Origin: Lunularia cruciata
Taxonomy: Eukaryota; Streptophyta; Marchantiopsida; Lunulariales; Lunulariaceae
DNA: 64,000 nt
Direction: 5' to 3'
Assembly (NCBI GenBank): GCA_948567375.1
Contig: OX419761.1
Coordinates: 22,136,501-22,200,500, forward strand
Shown: positions 1-11,644 of the stretch, in pieces
Layout of the letters: every line of letters starts with the position of its first letter
How positions within the stretch are numbered: the stretch's first letter is position 1
Notes under the pieces: model-generated
Told to the model about the DNA's origin: nothing
The model's database searches: none
What the model saw: only the letters and a program-made list of their open reading frames with translations
Position numbers and translations under genes: made by a program

Positions 1-1500
1 TGACAAAGTAGAAATTCTCTTTGAGGAGGAACTCGTAGCTCACTTAGACATGTAGAAGGCATATACATGGTGTATAAAAGAGCAAGATAGGATAGATAAG
101 GAATAAACAAATAGGATTAAGCTGGATAGGTTCTTGGATTGCCCTCACCATTGGATTCCTTTGGCTCCGAGAAAGAAGCATTATTTAAGGCTTCATTCAA
201 ATATAAATAGTTATTCAATCAATGGAAGATGAATAGAGTAAAAGAGCCCAAAGCTCTTTGTTGCTTTGTCTACTTCCAAGTATTGGCGTTAGGTCTTTGT
301 TGGGTGATTGTGAGGAATTTACAAAGTAGGAACCCAAGTCACTAGAAGTGTGTGATCATTTGTACTTGTGGCTAGGGTGTTGGATCCTTGGCAGTTGGAG
401 AGGCCCCATGATTATTAGATACAAAAGGGGAAAAAACTATGTAAAGAGTGCAAAGCTCAGAGCTTCTCCATGTTTATTGATATGATTATATTTTCTAAAA
501 TCCCTCCCACCTCCTCACATGATAAGCTTCATGGTGGGCTCTACATCCTTAGTGATTGTGATTTTTTGATTGTTTTCTACTTTTTCTAGTGCACCTTGGT
601 CATACTATTACACTTTTTTGGGAGTGATTCTTGCCCAAGAGTTAATAGGTAATTGTAAAGAACTACAAGTTGTAACATTTCTCCTCAATCTAGCCATTTC
701 ATAGTTATATCCTCATGCGAATTACTTGTTCCTTACCAATATATTGTAAATTGATCAACATTGTGTTGCCACATCAGGGTATAGAGTTCTTGGGAGAGTT
801 TCATGTCTTATGTGACAAGGTATTGTTTGATAATTATACTACATCTTGAGATCACCCTAAGGCAAATGGTTTAGCAAAGAGACTTGTTCAAATAAGATTG
901 CATAAATATGGTTTGTATAAAGTCCATTCGGACTATTGGGATCTCTAGTTACCTTGGTTGACTTTGGACTATTGGTTCATCTTGCAATCATTTTTAGCAT
1001 CCTTCTCTCCCTTCTTGCTATATAGACAAGATTCAAATTAACCTATAGCCATCTATTATGATGTAATTGTAGATTTGAATTTGGATTATCCGGATTTATA
1101 GGTGAGTGCATGTTCTTAATGGGTATAGATCTTTTGGAGAGTGATGGTAATAGCCTTTGAGAACTTAGCAATTGTTCAACATAAACATACCTTATGTTAT
1201 GTCACTATTTGAGAGGGAATGTTATGTCACTATTTGAGAGGGAGGTTATAGATCTTCAATAGATCATTTTCATCCTAAGGAATTTTGTATATCTTCAACA
1301 AATAACACCAACTACTTTTGATGTGACTGCAAGCCTCACAATCTTGAGAATGTACAAGTTTTGCCTTGCTAAGTACTCATGTTGGGAAGACATGATGGTG
1401 TAAATCAATTTGGTGCAAATCATAATCATGATAAACTTCTTTGTTCCCAACCCTAACCATTTAGGAAATATATACTCCTCTACTGATTTGAACTATTTGA
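1..1500 (+). mobile_element. Decayed Ty3/gypsy integrase remnant
   Basis: Conceptual translation of about 770-1150 on the plus strand, read across several stops and frameshifts, keeps the order of a gypsy integrase core. It has an 'IEFLGEF' block like the usual 'D-x-G-x-E-F' segment, then 'DHPKANGLAKRLVQ', matching the conserved 'HPQ(A/T)DGQ(A/T)E' region, then 'LPWLTL' and 'SFSPFLLY'. The rest of the stretch shows no other recognisable domain, and I see no LTR pair in the window. It is a dead fragment cut by the window edge. Confidence 0.6.
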
Positions 1501-1656
1501 AAAGTTGACAGCTCTTTAATTTCTCACATCTCCCAGACCTTACTGTAAAAGAGATTTAACTGCCGGAGACAGACACATAAGAGGGCTTGCAAGAAAGAAC
1601 TGCGAGATATGAGATTCTCTGAACATGTAACCTGAATCTTCGAACTTTTTATTTGA

Positions 1657-3480
1657 TCAAGGATCGAGAAGCTTGAAAGAGTTTGCAATCTCAATGAAGT
1701 CACCTTGGACTTCAGACCACCTCTTTTCTGGTGCTTGAGCGTTGAGAGAGAACAGAAGATCTTTGTTAGTGCTATAAACGGACAGGTTGTGTCTAAAGAA
1801 TGTGGGGCCTTTGACGGTGAACTCTAACGTGTAGTAAAGCGTTCTTCCATCAGATGTTTGTTGCGCAGTCAGAAGAGTCGCCACCTTGTTTGAGCCTTCA
1901 GGTGCAATGAACTTTCTCAAGATGAGCTCGCCTGCTTCCTGGGGTCCTCCGATTTTCTGCAGACTGAAATGGAAACAAGATAATCAGCCTTTAAAGAACC
2001 AAGAATCAGAGCGCATACTCGAGCTCCATCACCCACCGAGAAGCTTTACCACTTGCATTTTCACCATACGATGAGGCCAGATACACAGATTGTCTTCTTC
2101 CACGGACCATAGGAGTAGCTCACCAAGGGCCGTGGAAGGAAACTATCTGGGTATCCCGAGCTTCATATATATTTGCTATGCATGTAGGCTCCGTGGTTGG
2201 GAAAACCCTCATCCAGTTAAAAGAAAATCTACCCGAAGTCCTACAACCGAGCTACTGAAACCCCCCGCGCTCAGCAGATCATGACCTTGTGCTCTAATTA
2301 TGATCAAATCGGGCCCCAACATTTTTGTTGCTATCGGAGGAGCTCATCACAACTCCTCTACGAGACCAAGCGACAGGCTCGGACTTAGAAGCAACTACCC
2401 ATCTAGAACTATAGATCAGTAAAGAGCGAGAACGTCTCAAGAAACCCCATGCATTCAGTTTTAAGACCTGGGTGGGGTTCTCTACAAGGCAGGATGCCAC
2501 AAGTCATCTCTCGTCGCAAGTATGACACACCGTAAAATACGAGCAAAACAGGCAGGAGTGGGACGAAAGCAGTGAGATTGAATCGAAGTAATCAACCAAG
2601 AACAATTACATCAATAGGAGGGCATCCAAGGGGTCAAAGAAAATGCAAATTTCCTTGCGGCGGAAGGGGAAGCTGTGGAGCATTGTGAAGCTTGAAGGAG
2701 GAAGGTGGATCTCTGATAAGTTGAGAAGACTCATAAGATGTGGAAGTCCACTGCCGAAAAGGAAATGGCGCACAGTAAGGAATCGCTCGAGCCCAGTGAG
2801 TTTGGTGAACTTGACAAGAACCACTGTGCTCTACAGGAAAGAAGATACTTGGGATTTAGGCCCCATAGTTGAGGTGTCGAGAAGTTACAGTACGAGGATA
2901 TCCATCCTCAAAGATCTACTCTCAAAGGAGGCAAAACACGTTTCCTGAGCTGAAGGTCCAGAACTCTCTTGTAGGTTAGATCCCTTGGCGTGAATGGTAT
3001 GCCCGGACGAAGTTGCCTCACGCTAACAACGCTGAGGGACACACCTGCACTATTCTATCTAGAACATTGCTCCGTCAGGAATATGAAATCACTTCTTGTG
3101 TGGTGAGAATCAAAAGCTAGGACGATAAGGTGACAATCTGTTTCTATTTGGCAACTTTTGAGATGTTGTGCACAAAGCAAAGTTACATGCACACGGTGTG
3201 ATAAAGACCCGGTTATATTTTACAGTCAAAAATCACAGTGTATATATTGTAGCAGACCTGGTTCGAACTAAAGAGAAAGGCCTGCATTTTATTCTGTCCA
3301 GATCCTCAGGGTTTTGCGAAGTTTAGCTTTAGATCATAGACGTTCTCGTGTCAAAATTTACTTGAACTACTTCGAAGGAAAAAGTTCCCCGAGCACCTTG
3401 ATTGTCTAAATGAACTGACAATGGAAAAGGTAAACAAGACGGTTTGGCCGAGTGGTCTAAGGCGCTGGATTTAGGCTCCA

Positions 3481-3512
<32 letters not shown>

Positions 3513-6208
3513 CGTCACAGTTGATAGACATATCTTTAGTACCCTTTTACTACCCGATTCTGAAGTCGAGTAGAGAATCGACTTCAGAATTGCGTTGCCC
3601 ACTTGCTCTGTCATTGTGCTCATCGACGCGACCCAAGGCCAGACCGGTCGATGACTCGAACCAACCGCCAATATTCGAGCACTGGCATCTAAGCCACGAG
3701 TCGCCGTCTGGGTTGTGGCGCTTGTCGATGTGAGTGTTCACATATGAAAATGTACGTACTATGAACAGATCCTCTTCAAGCTGCTCAGGCTCAACAATGA
3801 GTACATCTGCAAACTCCTTCCCATCGCTTATTGTGTTTTGGTGCCGAGGATTCCGTACCACTTTGTTTCCAGGTCCGCATATGGACTACTTAAACTTACA
3901 GTGTACCGACACGACGAATGAAACAATCCAATTAGCAAACCATTCCTTTGCAACTTTGGCACTCTGACACCCTCGTGAGGCAAATCAATTGATGACTAGT
4001 GTGGATATAGAGAAGAAGTCCTTTCAAGCTCTTAGAAGAATATTACAATTTGTTCGTACGAACTGGAAACGTCGAGCAGATCAAAATGGTTGCTTTGGAC
4101 ATGGACAATTTGTGTGTTTATCCACTCTCGGATAAGGTTCGATTATACGTTCTCTGATTGGCTTAGCGGAAGCGTGGTAGGCCCCATAACTTCGATCTAC
4201 AGACCCACATATCCAAGATCGATCTTTTTTACTGAGATATCCGGAGGCAGGTTTCGCTACTGCTTTCCTTGGTCCTGTCCAAAACCTAGCTTAGGAAACC
4301 TTTTGATTAAACGGTAACTGATCCGAAATTCCTCAACTTTGGGATCCAGAGTTTTTGATGCTTAACTGCCATATCATCAAATCTTTCAGGTCCACCAAGA
4401 TTCAGAAGGCTCATTCGAGCGAAAAAGGCCTCACGCTCTCGCATACCACGGTCCACAGAGTGTACCATGATAGAGCGTGTCACCTTCCGGCCACCGAAGA
4501 TTGCATTCTACAAATCTCACTTCTACATCTGTCAAAAAGTTACTTCAGGTGGCTTAGAATCAGGACTGGCGGCTCCGATTCTCGATGAGGTCCACGCGGT
4601 TGTACACAATGGATAGTGTCAGTGATGCAGGAACAAAGAGTGGGAATCATCAGCCAAGGATTGACTCTCGCAGGGTTTAGGTTAGCACCAAGTATGCTAT
4701 TGACCAACATACTTAGACTCGTGATCCACAAGCAAAAAACCCAAAAGGCAAGTGTTTGCGGTGGACTCTAGTACCAGGAGTGAGGCAGTAGCTGAAAAGT
4801 TTATCTTCACAAGGTTCAAAATTCTATTTATCCATTCGTGGACATCCTGAGTCCACCCACGGAGACGCTTGAATATTTCTGTTTATCCACAGATTATAAC
4901 TTCACCAAGGTTCTAATGCCCCTGGGTAAGTTAGGGAGTTAAGGTAGCGAGGACTGCCCCACTTCCAGAATGAATTTTGCCCTCTAAAATCTTCCGCAGT
5001 ATAATTCTACTGGGTGTGAGCCTGTTTCGCAACTGCATTACAAGCATTTGGTCTCCGGATTTCCAGGGACATCGGTAGGACTATGTAGATTTTAAAGAGT
5101 AAACAACGAGAAAGGCCAACATTTGGATTCAAGATTTTGCAAAAAGGAGCAAGATTCGTACCTGAAACCAGGAAAAACTGGAGCAACTACGACGCTGACA
5201 TTCAACTCCCCTTCCGTCCCTGGTGGGCCAAAGGCGACAATCGGATCAGAAGACCTTCTCTGCGACTTCTGAATCTGACCTTGGATTGGCGGTAAGTCAA
5301 GAGATCTTTCTCTTTCTCCACGTTCCACGGCACGGTATACCAATCTCTGGTCCCCGACCCAGCTTGACGGATACACGAATTCTGCAAACAAGGTTGCTAA
5401 ACATCAAATCTCTCGTGAAAAGAAGAAGTTTCCAACGGGAAGATTGAGACCGAAATTCAGGCCCTTCAAAATTTTCGATCTCACAAACTTATCCGACTCC
5501 TCAACAAACTGTTACATCGCTAAACAGATTGCTTGAGAGTACAGCAAATCGGGGAGATGAGATGGTCTGGAACGCAAATTTATGGAAAAGCGTAGCCATT
5601 CCATGAATTTTGTGCAGAGACCATTGTTCAGAAAAGTGGATTGATGACAGTGGATATTCAGGATAACACAGCTTACCAAACCCTTGACTCGTTTCGAGAC
5701 ATCGTTTGAAGCCTTTCACAGGGAAGAGCAAATCAGCTCGAACATCTCGCGAGAACTCTGGATTTATATTGAATATAGTACTTGTGATCCCCCCCAGATT
5801 CCCGCCAAGTGCAACCAAAGTCGCCACCGATGTTCCTAACCAAAATCGTCTGGTTTGAAGCAGAGAAAAAGCTTCAGCACGATAATCCTCTGCAGTACTA
5901 ACAGCTTGCACATTCTTCTCATCCGCAGGAGATACGTCCTCGTTCTCTGGGGTGATGGGACCTAACTCCCCCCTGTCGGAGAGACAAATATGTGAAGCTC
6001 TGTCCCGACAGCCGTGTACTACTACTACTCCACCTCCGTTTTCAATCCAGTTACCGCTCAGCGACCAAGCAAATTGAACTGGTGCAGACTTCAGGAATGC
6101 ATTGAAAGATTGAGTTGCCTGGCCATGGTGAAATTGACGAGGACACGACGAAAAATTGTGGTGGTCGGTTTTTAGGAGACGTGTCGCTCCAAATGTGAGG
6201 GTGGTCAT
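1657..6208 (-). CDS. PsbP-domain protein, probably thylakoid lumenal (three exons)
   Basis: The coding sequence joins 6208-5677, 5381-5162 and 1963-1657, giving 352 aa. Both introns are GT-AG, of 295 and 3198 nt, and the phases match: Glu178 is split 1/2 and Ser251 is split 2/1. The ATG at 6208 opens a long N-terminal extension. Residues 120-139 read 'TRRFWLGTSVATLVALGG', a twin arginine followed by a hydrophobic stretch, as in substrates of the thylakoid Tat pathway. The PsbP-like domain starts near residue 170, with 'FVYPSSWVGDQ', 'DPIVAFGPPG', 'GELNVSVVVAP', then 'GGPQEAGELIL', 'ATLLTAQQ', 'YYTLEF' and the C-terminal 'LNAQAPEKRWSE' and 'SFKLL'. PsbP-domain (PPD) proteins act around photosystems in the lumen. 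The closest plant class is probably PPD2 or PPD7, which I cannot separate without a search. An AATAAA lies only a few bases after the stop (1648-1653), perhaps by chance. Confidence 0.85.
3438..3517 (+). tRNA. tRNA-Leu (anticodon UAG)
   Basis: An 80 nt cloverleaf folds without an intron. The acceptor stem GACGGTT pairs with AGCCGTC (one G-U), followed by discriminator A at 3517. The D region contains TGGCCGAGTGG (A box). The anticodon stem CTGGA/TCCAG encloses loop TTTAGGC with anticodon TAG at 3472-3474. A long class II variable arm follows, and the T arm is GTGGG-TTCAAAT-CCCAC (B box). The large variable arm and anticodon make it leucine, reading CUA-type codons. CCA is not encoded, as expected for a nuclear gene. 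A TTTT run at 3544-3547 could stop RNA polymerase III. The gene lies antisense inside intron 2 of the PsbP-domain gene. Confidence 0.95.
3557..3590. repeat. Perfect 13 bp inverted repeat after the tRNA
   Basis: Arms ATTCTGAAGTCGA (3557-3569) and TCGACTTCAGAAT (3578-3590) are exact reverse complements separated by 8 nt. It starts 40 nt past the tRNA 3' end and just beyond the TTTT run. It lies inside the intron of the minus-strand gene, so either transcript could fold it. Its role is unknown. Confidence 0.8.
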
Positions 6209-7607
6209 TGATTCCTGGTCGGAGTAATATTGAGATTTGATGGTCCTACACCACTCCCCACTGGACGATAAGGGACGAAGAAAGCTTTATACGCATCAAT
6301 CTGGGCACTTACTGCCAACCCACCAGACATGGTGAATTCAAAGGTGATATCTCGCCCGTGTAGATTGGGCAGCTCCATGTTTGAGGACCTGTTCTGAACT
6401 ATATATGATCAACGTCTCTAGAGTAGAAGGAGCATTGTACTATAAAATGTTTTGTGAACTGAGAAAGTTTTGTCAAGGACACAATTCCGGGGGAAGGGAA
6501 AAAATATAGTGGGAGGGGCAACTGTCGCCTCATAACCTTGTTTAACTGCAACAGTGCAATTTTTTCTTCATCAATAAAGTGAGCATGAAATGGAGACAAA
6601 GGAGGATATAGATCTTTTGAAATTTTGAATAACAATTATCCACAATGAATCTCCTTCAGGATCTGATTTAAGTAGACATAGTAATCACTCACCACGATCA
6701 TAGTTGTAATACCTGTTTGTACATCTAAAGAATTCACAAAGTTTCATTTGGTAAGCTTTAATTCATTTGGTACATAATCACGAATTAGGTGACATCTTGA
6801 ACTTCAGACTTGTCTTTTCTGCCGGTTTTATACTCATTTGTATTATTTTATAATTTTTTCAAATTGGAAATTAGTTTAAACAAACATACTTCTTACCAAG
6901 CGCTTGCTACAGGTGGCAATGATAATCCTCAAACCACAACTTTCACCCTTCCACAATCGGTGTATCAAATCTCGCACACTCACTCAATTCGTCACTAGAA
7001 ACAGAACAAATTGTCTCTCATATTTTACTATCATAGAGAGGAAATGGCATTTCCCAAGCTCATCAATGTTCGTACGCTACAATTATTGTCTTTAAGGTTG
7101 CTCGACATTTTCGTCCAACGGATGAGAGCTCCTTCATAGTCTGGCCACCTGTTAACTCATGTTTTTCATAGGAAGAATTGGGAATAGGAATCCCTCTATG
7201 TCTTCTCGAGGCACACCTGACATACTTTACGGTTAAACTTAGTGTAAATCGGTTCTAGCATTTGCAGTATCCGGGAGAAGGGGAAATTAACATGCCCACA
7301 GTTTCCAATCGGTCTGAGTATATTTGAGGAATCGACTGTAAGATGAAGATATCGGTGACAAGAAGTCTGCTTGTGAAGCTTCAGGGTAAAAGGTAGACAT
7401 GATAGGAACGAGACTGGAAGCTACAATTTGCACTTGAGGAAGCTCGAAGTGTAATCTCTAAAATCGAATGCACATCTGTGAGCGATATTTGGATCACGTT
7501 GAGAAGAGAATTTGTCATTCGCTTCTCGTGGTCGATCAATTCAGAGCTCGGCCATGGGGTGTCTAGCAGGCACACTAGTCCGGTGATTGCTTCGTTCGGG
7601 TGAGAAA
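6209..7607. promoter_or_regulatory. Shared upstream region of two divergent genes
   Basis: The two start codons face away from each other (minus ATG at 6208, plus ATG at 7608), so this 1.4 kb must contain both promoters and 5' leaders. I see no convincing TATA element in a clear position for either gene, and no conserved protein domain in the short ORFs here. It is the only intergenic space between the two genes. Confidence 0.55.
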
Positions 7608-10600
7608 ATGGTGAATCTCTTGCGTTCTGTCTTCCATGGCGCTTCCCTGACTCTGTTCCCGTGTCAGAGGACGAGCATTTCCAATTTGCAGTCGCGAGGC
7701 CGCAGCAGCTCTTTGAAAATCGTTGCGTTGTCGTCTACTTCGAAGACAGATGAAGCGTACTATGAGCGTATTCAAATACAGAGCGTGGACGAGGAGGGCA
7801 CAGAAATTGGGGGACGAAAATACGAGGGTGTCGTCAAAAGGGGGGGATCGAGGATTCGTTTAGACCAGTGGCTGTCGAAGCAACTGCCCCGCGTGAGCCG
7901 GGCCCGTGTACAGAGCAGCATACGCCATGGCTGCGCTCTGGTTAATGGGCAGCCAGTGAACAAGGTCTGCCTCTCTTGCGTGGATGACAACAATTGACAT
8001 TTACCGGTGAAATGCTGGAATCAGTCATGTTTTGTCAGGAAATGTCATTTTTTAAGGGTGTACAAATTGCACTCTGAGTGTTGTCGGACAGATGAAATTG
8101 ATTAACAGATTAGGTATTGCTGTCAGCACTGATATTCATGTCCTTAAGGATTCACTCGGAGGGAAGAAGTTAGATTGAATAGTTTCGCTTTAAGAACACT
8201 TTTTTTTTAACCGTTGTGCCTATGAGTTAGTTGTGGCTTATCGGCACCTTCCTTACTTATGAGACACAAATCAGTAATGGACTGGACATATTTTTGCTTC
8301 TGAATTAGGACTTCAAATTGGTCCGATAGCCATGTGGACGCCCTGATTCTGCTTGTGCTTTCGCTTTCTTACCTTGATTGATTGATTATTGGTGTGTATG
8401 AGGTATCTTTTTCTATCAAAGGAGGAGACGTCGTGGAGTGCAAGCTTATAGGACCGGCACTCTCTGAAGCAGAGCCGGAGCACATAGCTCTGGACATAGC
8501 CTTTGAGGATGAGCATCTTTTTGTTATCAACAAACCGGCACACATGGTCAGTGCCCCAATAGACCTTGTGTAGTAACTTAGATATGGTCCACTGAGGGTG
8601 GGTGGCAAATCTACGTACATTTGTTATGAACATCACCTTGTCTCTGGAGATATCGTAGATATCGTTTTAAGACTTCTGCAGGGTATATTCAGAAGTGTCT
8701 TTGCCGTTGTACTGGAGGTAGAAACATGTCTTAGTAGTCTAGAACCCAGCCCATATGATCACTTCTACTGTCACAAAGTTATTTTCCGAATCTGTACATG
8801 TTTAAAAGATCTTTCTTGTCAGTGCTTTTCGTTAATGATATTTCCGTCTTCAGGTTGTTCATCCAGCTCCAGGCCATTCCAAGGGAACGTTAGTGAATGC
8901 TCTGCTTTATCACTGCGGCCTTCCGGCAATGCAGTTGGTTACAGGATCTTCGGACACTCAAAGAGGGCTGTTCAGTGGCCAAGGGGAAGAGGAAGAGGAT
9001 CTGCTTGATGAGGATCACGAAAATGAAGTTGTGGAACCCCAAACTCTAGAAAAAATCGAGTGGAAAGGACCAGCACCTATTATAAGGCCTGGCATCGTCC
9101 ATAGATTGGACAAAGGGACAAGCGGCCTCCTGGTTGTTGCCAAGGTAAAGACGGATGTATAGAGATTAAAAATTAATTATTTCTGCCTTCATCGGTTCTG
9201 TAGAGTCGCGATCAGGCTTAATCTTCGTACGGTTTATTGAAGATCTGTCTAAAGTTGACCAAGATCAATTTCTATAGACTTTGCTGTTCATTTGAAGGCT
9301 TGGCCTAAGATTTATTTGGTCTCCATTTTAAGGTTGGTGGTCGTGGATACGGACACTTCCATCGAGAACTTTCTTCGCTTATAATGATGTAACTTCTCCG
9401 CTCAGGATGATTATACGCATGAACATTTGTGCAACCAGTTCAAGGCTCGGACAGTGAGGAGGTCATACATTAGTCTGACGTGTGGATCTCCTCCACCAGG
9501 CATTGGTCGGGTGGACGTAGCGATAGGCCGTGATCCGCGTGACAGGAAGCGTATGGCTGCCTTTCCATTTGCGACTGCAAACATGCGCACACGCTCTGCT
9601 GCAAGTAGGTGATTCTGCGAGGACTTGTTCCTTCTGCGCAATACTTTCATGGATTGTCTTCTTATCATTGAGACTCTTGTCTGTTTGATCGTATGTTTCG
9701 AGCTAGAACATGCTGTCAGGTACATCATTCTCGGCAAATAGCAGTTTTGTATTTTCGTTAAATGGAACCTTCATGCTGTCGTAGCTGAGTGACCTCGAAC
9801 ATCGTTAGGTTTTCCAAAAAGAACCAAGGGAACGAAGACGAATAGAGTTTGGCATGAAACCAGTGAAATGACACTACGTTCACGAGATGTCAAGTTTGAA
9901 CTGGTCTATACTCTCTCTTTCGGTCCCAAGTGGGTTTGGATTCCCCGTTCTGCGAACGGGGTTCGCTCCCATTACTCATATACTCTCTTAAGCGTTCATT
10001 GTCTCTAGATCCTGAAATTCAGTATTATACTAGAAAAGCTCATGAGGACCGGATTTTTATATGGACTGACTTCCCACCTTAGTTGCAGTTTACATATTTG
10101 TGAACAAGACAAAGAATATTGTCCGCAAGAGCTTATTCTTTGCCTTAGCTATCTCTTTCAGCATTTACCTACATTGATTGATCCACCAGCTTTAAGGTGT
10201 CAGGCATGCAGAAAGCACTAGATTTTGTTGCGGGTTGACAAGCGTTTGCTACTCTAATTCGTACTTTCTGAACCATTCTTTACCTTGTACTTCAGTTTCA
10301 AGGAGCAACGACATATCACCTTATAAGATGTAAGGCTAGAGTGAGTCCCTGCAAGGCAGTAGGATGGGAGCAAATCCTTGTTATGTTTTAATTGAAGCAT
10401 AAATGTTCCTATTCAGGTAAGTACCGCGTTCTGGAGGTTCTAGCTCAGGGGGGTTCCTCACTTGTAGAGTGGAGGTTAGAGACTGGACGAACTCATCAGG
10501 TACGCACTTCTCAGCAGCTTTGTTGTTTTGACTATATGGTCACAGAAGTGAAGTGAAGCTCATCAGTGGAGTTGATACAGTTGGATTCGGGGTCCTTACC

Positions 10601-11154
10601 CTGAAAGATTTTGTCGGAATATTCTGAACAATTCTACTATTCATTACCGTTAACAGCTCACTACTTTCATGTGCCAGATTAGAGTCCACGCACAACATCT
10701 AGGCTATCCTCTGCTTGGCGATGAAACATATGGCGGAACAAAAGGTGCAGCTGAGGCAAAGCTGCTTGCACCTTTTCCTTCTGTCAAACACGGACCATTG
10801 CGCCATATGCTGGCCCAAATTGATCGACCGTGTCTGCACGCACAGAGTCTTGGGTACGTATTCTGGAAGTTAGCCAGTACGCACTGGGAGATGTTTCTTG
10901 GCGGGAGCTTTAGAACTTTAAAGCTGAGAAGCTGGAGCGGCATTGATGTGGTATTCATTTATGTCTTTGGAACTTCACCTTCGAAGACACGCGCATTTTA
11001 ATTTCCTGATGTATTTCATCATCTGATTTTGTATCACAGGTTTATGCACCCTTGGACAGGAGAGGAATTGCACTTTACCCGGCCTCCACCAGAAGACTTT
11101 GCCACCATCTTGCAAGTCCTCCGTATGTATGGAGTGATACTTCCGGAGGTGTGA
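7608..11154 (+). CDS. RluA-family RNA pseudouridine synthase with S4 domain, probably plastid (seven exons)
   Basis: Exons 7608-7964, 8403-8546, 8854-9144, 9406-9604, 10417-10499, 10678-10853 and 11040-11154 join into 454 aa with consistent phases (0,0,0,1,0,2) and GT-AG introns of 178-812 nt. The start is the first ATG after an in-frame TGA at 7584. Residues 1 to about 75 are Ser/Arg-rich, like a transit peptide. Residues 82-125 ('RIRLDQWLSKQLPRVSRARV') are an S4 RNA-binding domain. Then come 'INKPAHMVVHPAPGHSKGT' and the catalytic block 'HRLDKGTSG' with nucleophile Asp253, followed by 'RLETGRTHQIRVHAQHLG' and 'LLGDETYGG'. The enzyme isomerises uridine to pseudouridine in RNA, most likely plastid rRNA. 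It resembles the Arabidopsis chloroplast class RNA pseudouridine synthase 2 (from memory). An acidic insert (about 212-227) precedes the active site. The least certain splice site is the GAG acceptor of exon 2. Confidence 0.9.
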
Positions 11155-11374
11155 TACTTAAAACTACGTAGATGTAAATGGCAAAGTTCAGATGTTTGGT
11201 GCTCTGGAGAAGGTATGCGAAGTGACTGGGCCACGTACAATGTCCTCAGGTCATAGTTGACAACATTTTAAAATGCAGCGAAGAGTTTAACTATGGGGAA
11301 TGATCCCTATGTTATACCAGAAGCTTGTCTCAGGTAATGTACCACTTTACCAATGTAAGGTAATTAAACCACAT
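11155..11374 (+). other. Probable 3' untranslated and flanking sequence
   Basis: This stretch follows the TGA of the pseudouridine synthase and precedes the MITE. No coding signal or clear polyadenylation motif was picked out. Confidence 0.4.
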
Positions 11375-11383
11375 TTATAAAAG

Positions 11384-11635
11384 GGGAAACTGTAAACCCA
11401 CTTCACCTTTTCTGCTCATCCACCTCACCCCTTCTATTCTAACACTTCCAGCCAATCAGATTGGCTAATTGTGTGAAATTGGTCGTTGCCGCATGCTGTG
11501 GCATGGTCATGGGATTCTTTCTACATCATGTTCTAGCATTGTAACCAAGCTCATAGCATAGCGAGAGTGGTTTGATTGGTTTATTTGCACCCTGTATTAG
11601 TACCGCAGAGGGGTGAGGTGGGTTTACTGTTTCCC
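11384..11635. mobile_element. 252 bp MITE with Mutator-type 9 bp target duplication
   Basis: The element begins GGGAAACTGTAAACCCAC and ends GTGGGTTTACTGTTTCCC. The terminal inverted repeats extend to about 24 bp with two mismatches (positions 8 and 19). It is flanked on both sides by the identical 9-mer TTATAAAAG (11375-11383 and 11636-11644), the duplication length typical of Mutator-like elements. There is no coding capacity. The interior also contains the short palindrome CCAATCAGATTGG. The perfect duplication and near-perfect ends suggest a fairly recent insertion. Confidence 0.85.
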
Positions 11636-11644
11636 TTATAAAAG

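Larger units (their letters stand above)
1964..5161 (-). other. Long intron 2 of the PsbP-domain gene
   Basis: Donor GTACGA follows exon 2 and acceptor TTTCCATTTCAG precedes exon 3 on the minus strand. The intron is 3.2 kb, about ten times longer than the other intron of this gene. Apart from the plus-strand tRNA-Leu and the hairpin just after it, I recognise no domain in the short ORFs of either strand. Base composition is that of unique gene-island DNA rather than the AT-rich transposon deserts. Confidence 0.75.

Noticed and set aside
2643-2948. 101-codon plus-strand ORF inside intron 2 of the PsbP-domain gene
   Set aside because: It overlaps an opposite-strand ORF, shows no family resemblance, and lies wholly inside an intron supported by exact splice phases.
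3550-3861. 103-codon minus-strand ORF in the same intron
   Set aside because: Considered as an extra exon. Exons 2 and 3 join directly with matching phase and continuous PsbP homology, so no exon is needed here.
4981-5040. Possible extra exon between exons 2 and 3 of the PsbP-domain gene
   Set aside because: A CAG acceptor is present, but the frame soon stops and lacks PsbP residues, while the acceptor at 1964 gives 'SLQKIGGPQEAGELI' in the right phase.
10860-11001. Continuation of exon 6 of the pseudouridine synthase past 10853
   Set aside because: The reading frame stays open, but the sequence loses family similarity and splicing at GG|GTACGT restores 'GFMHPWTGEELHF'.
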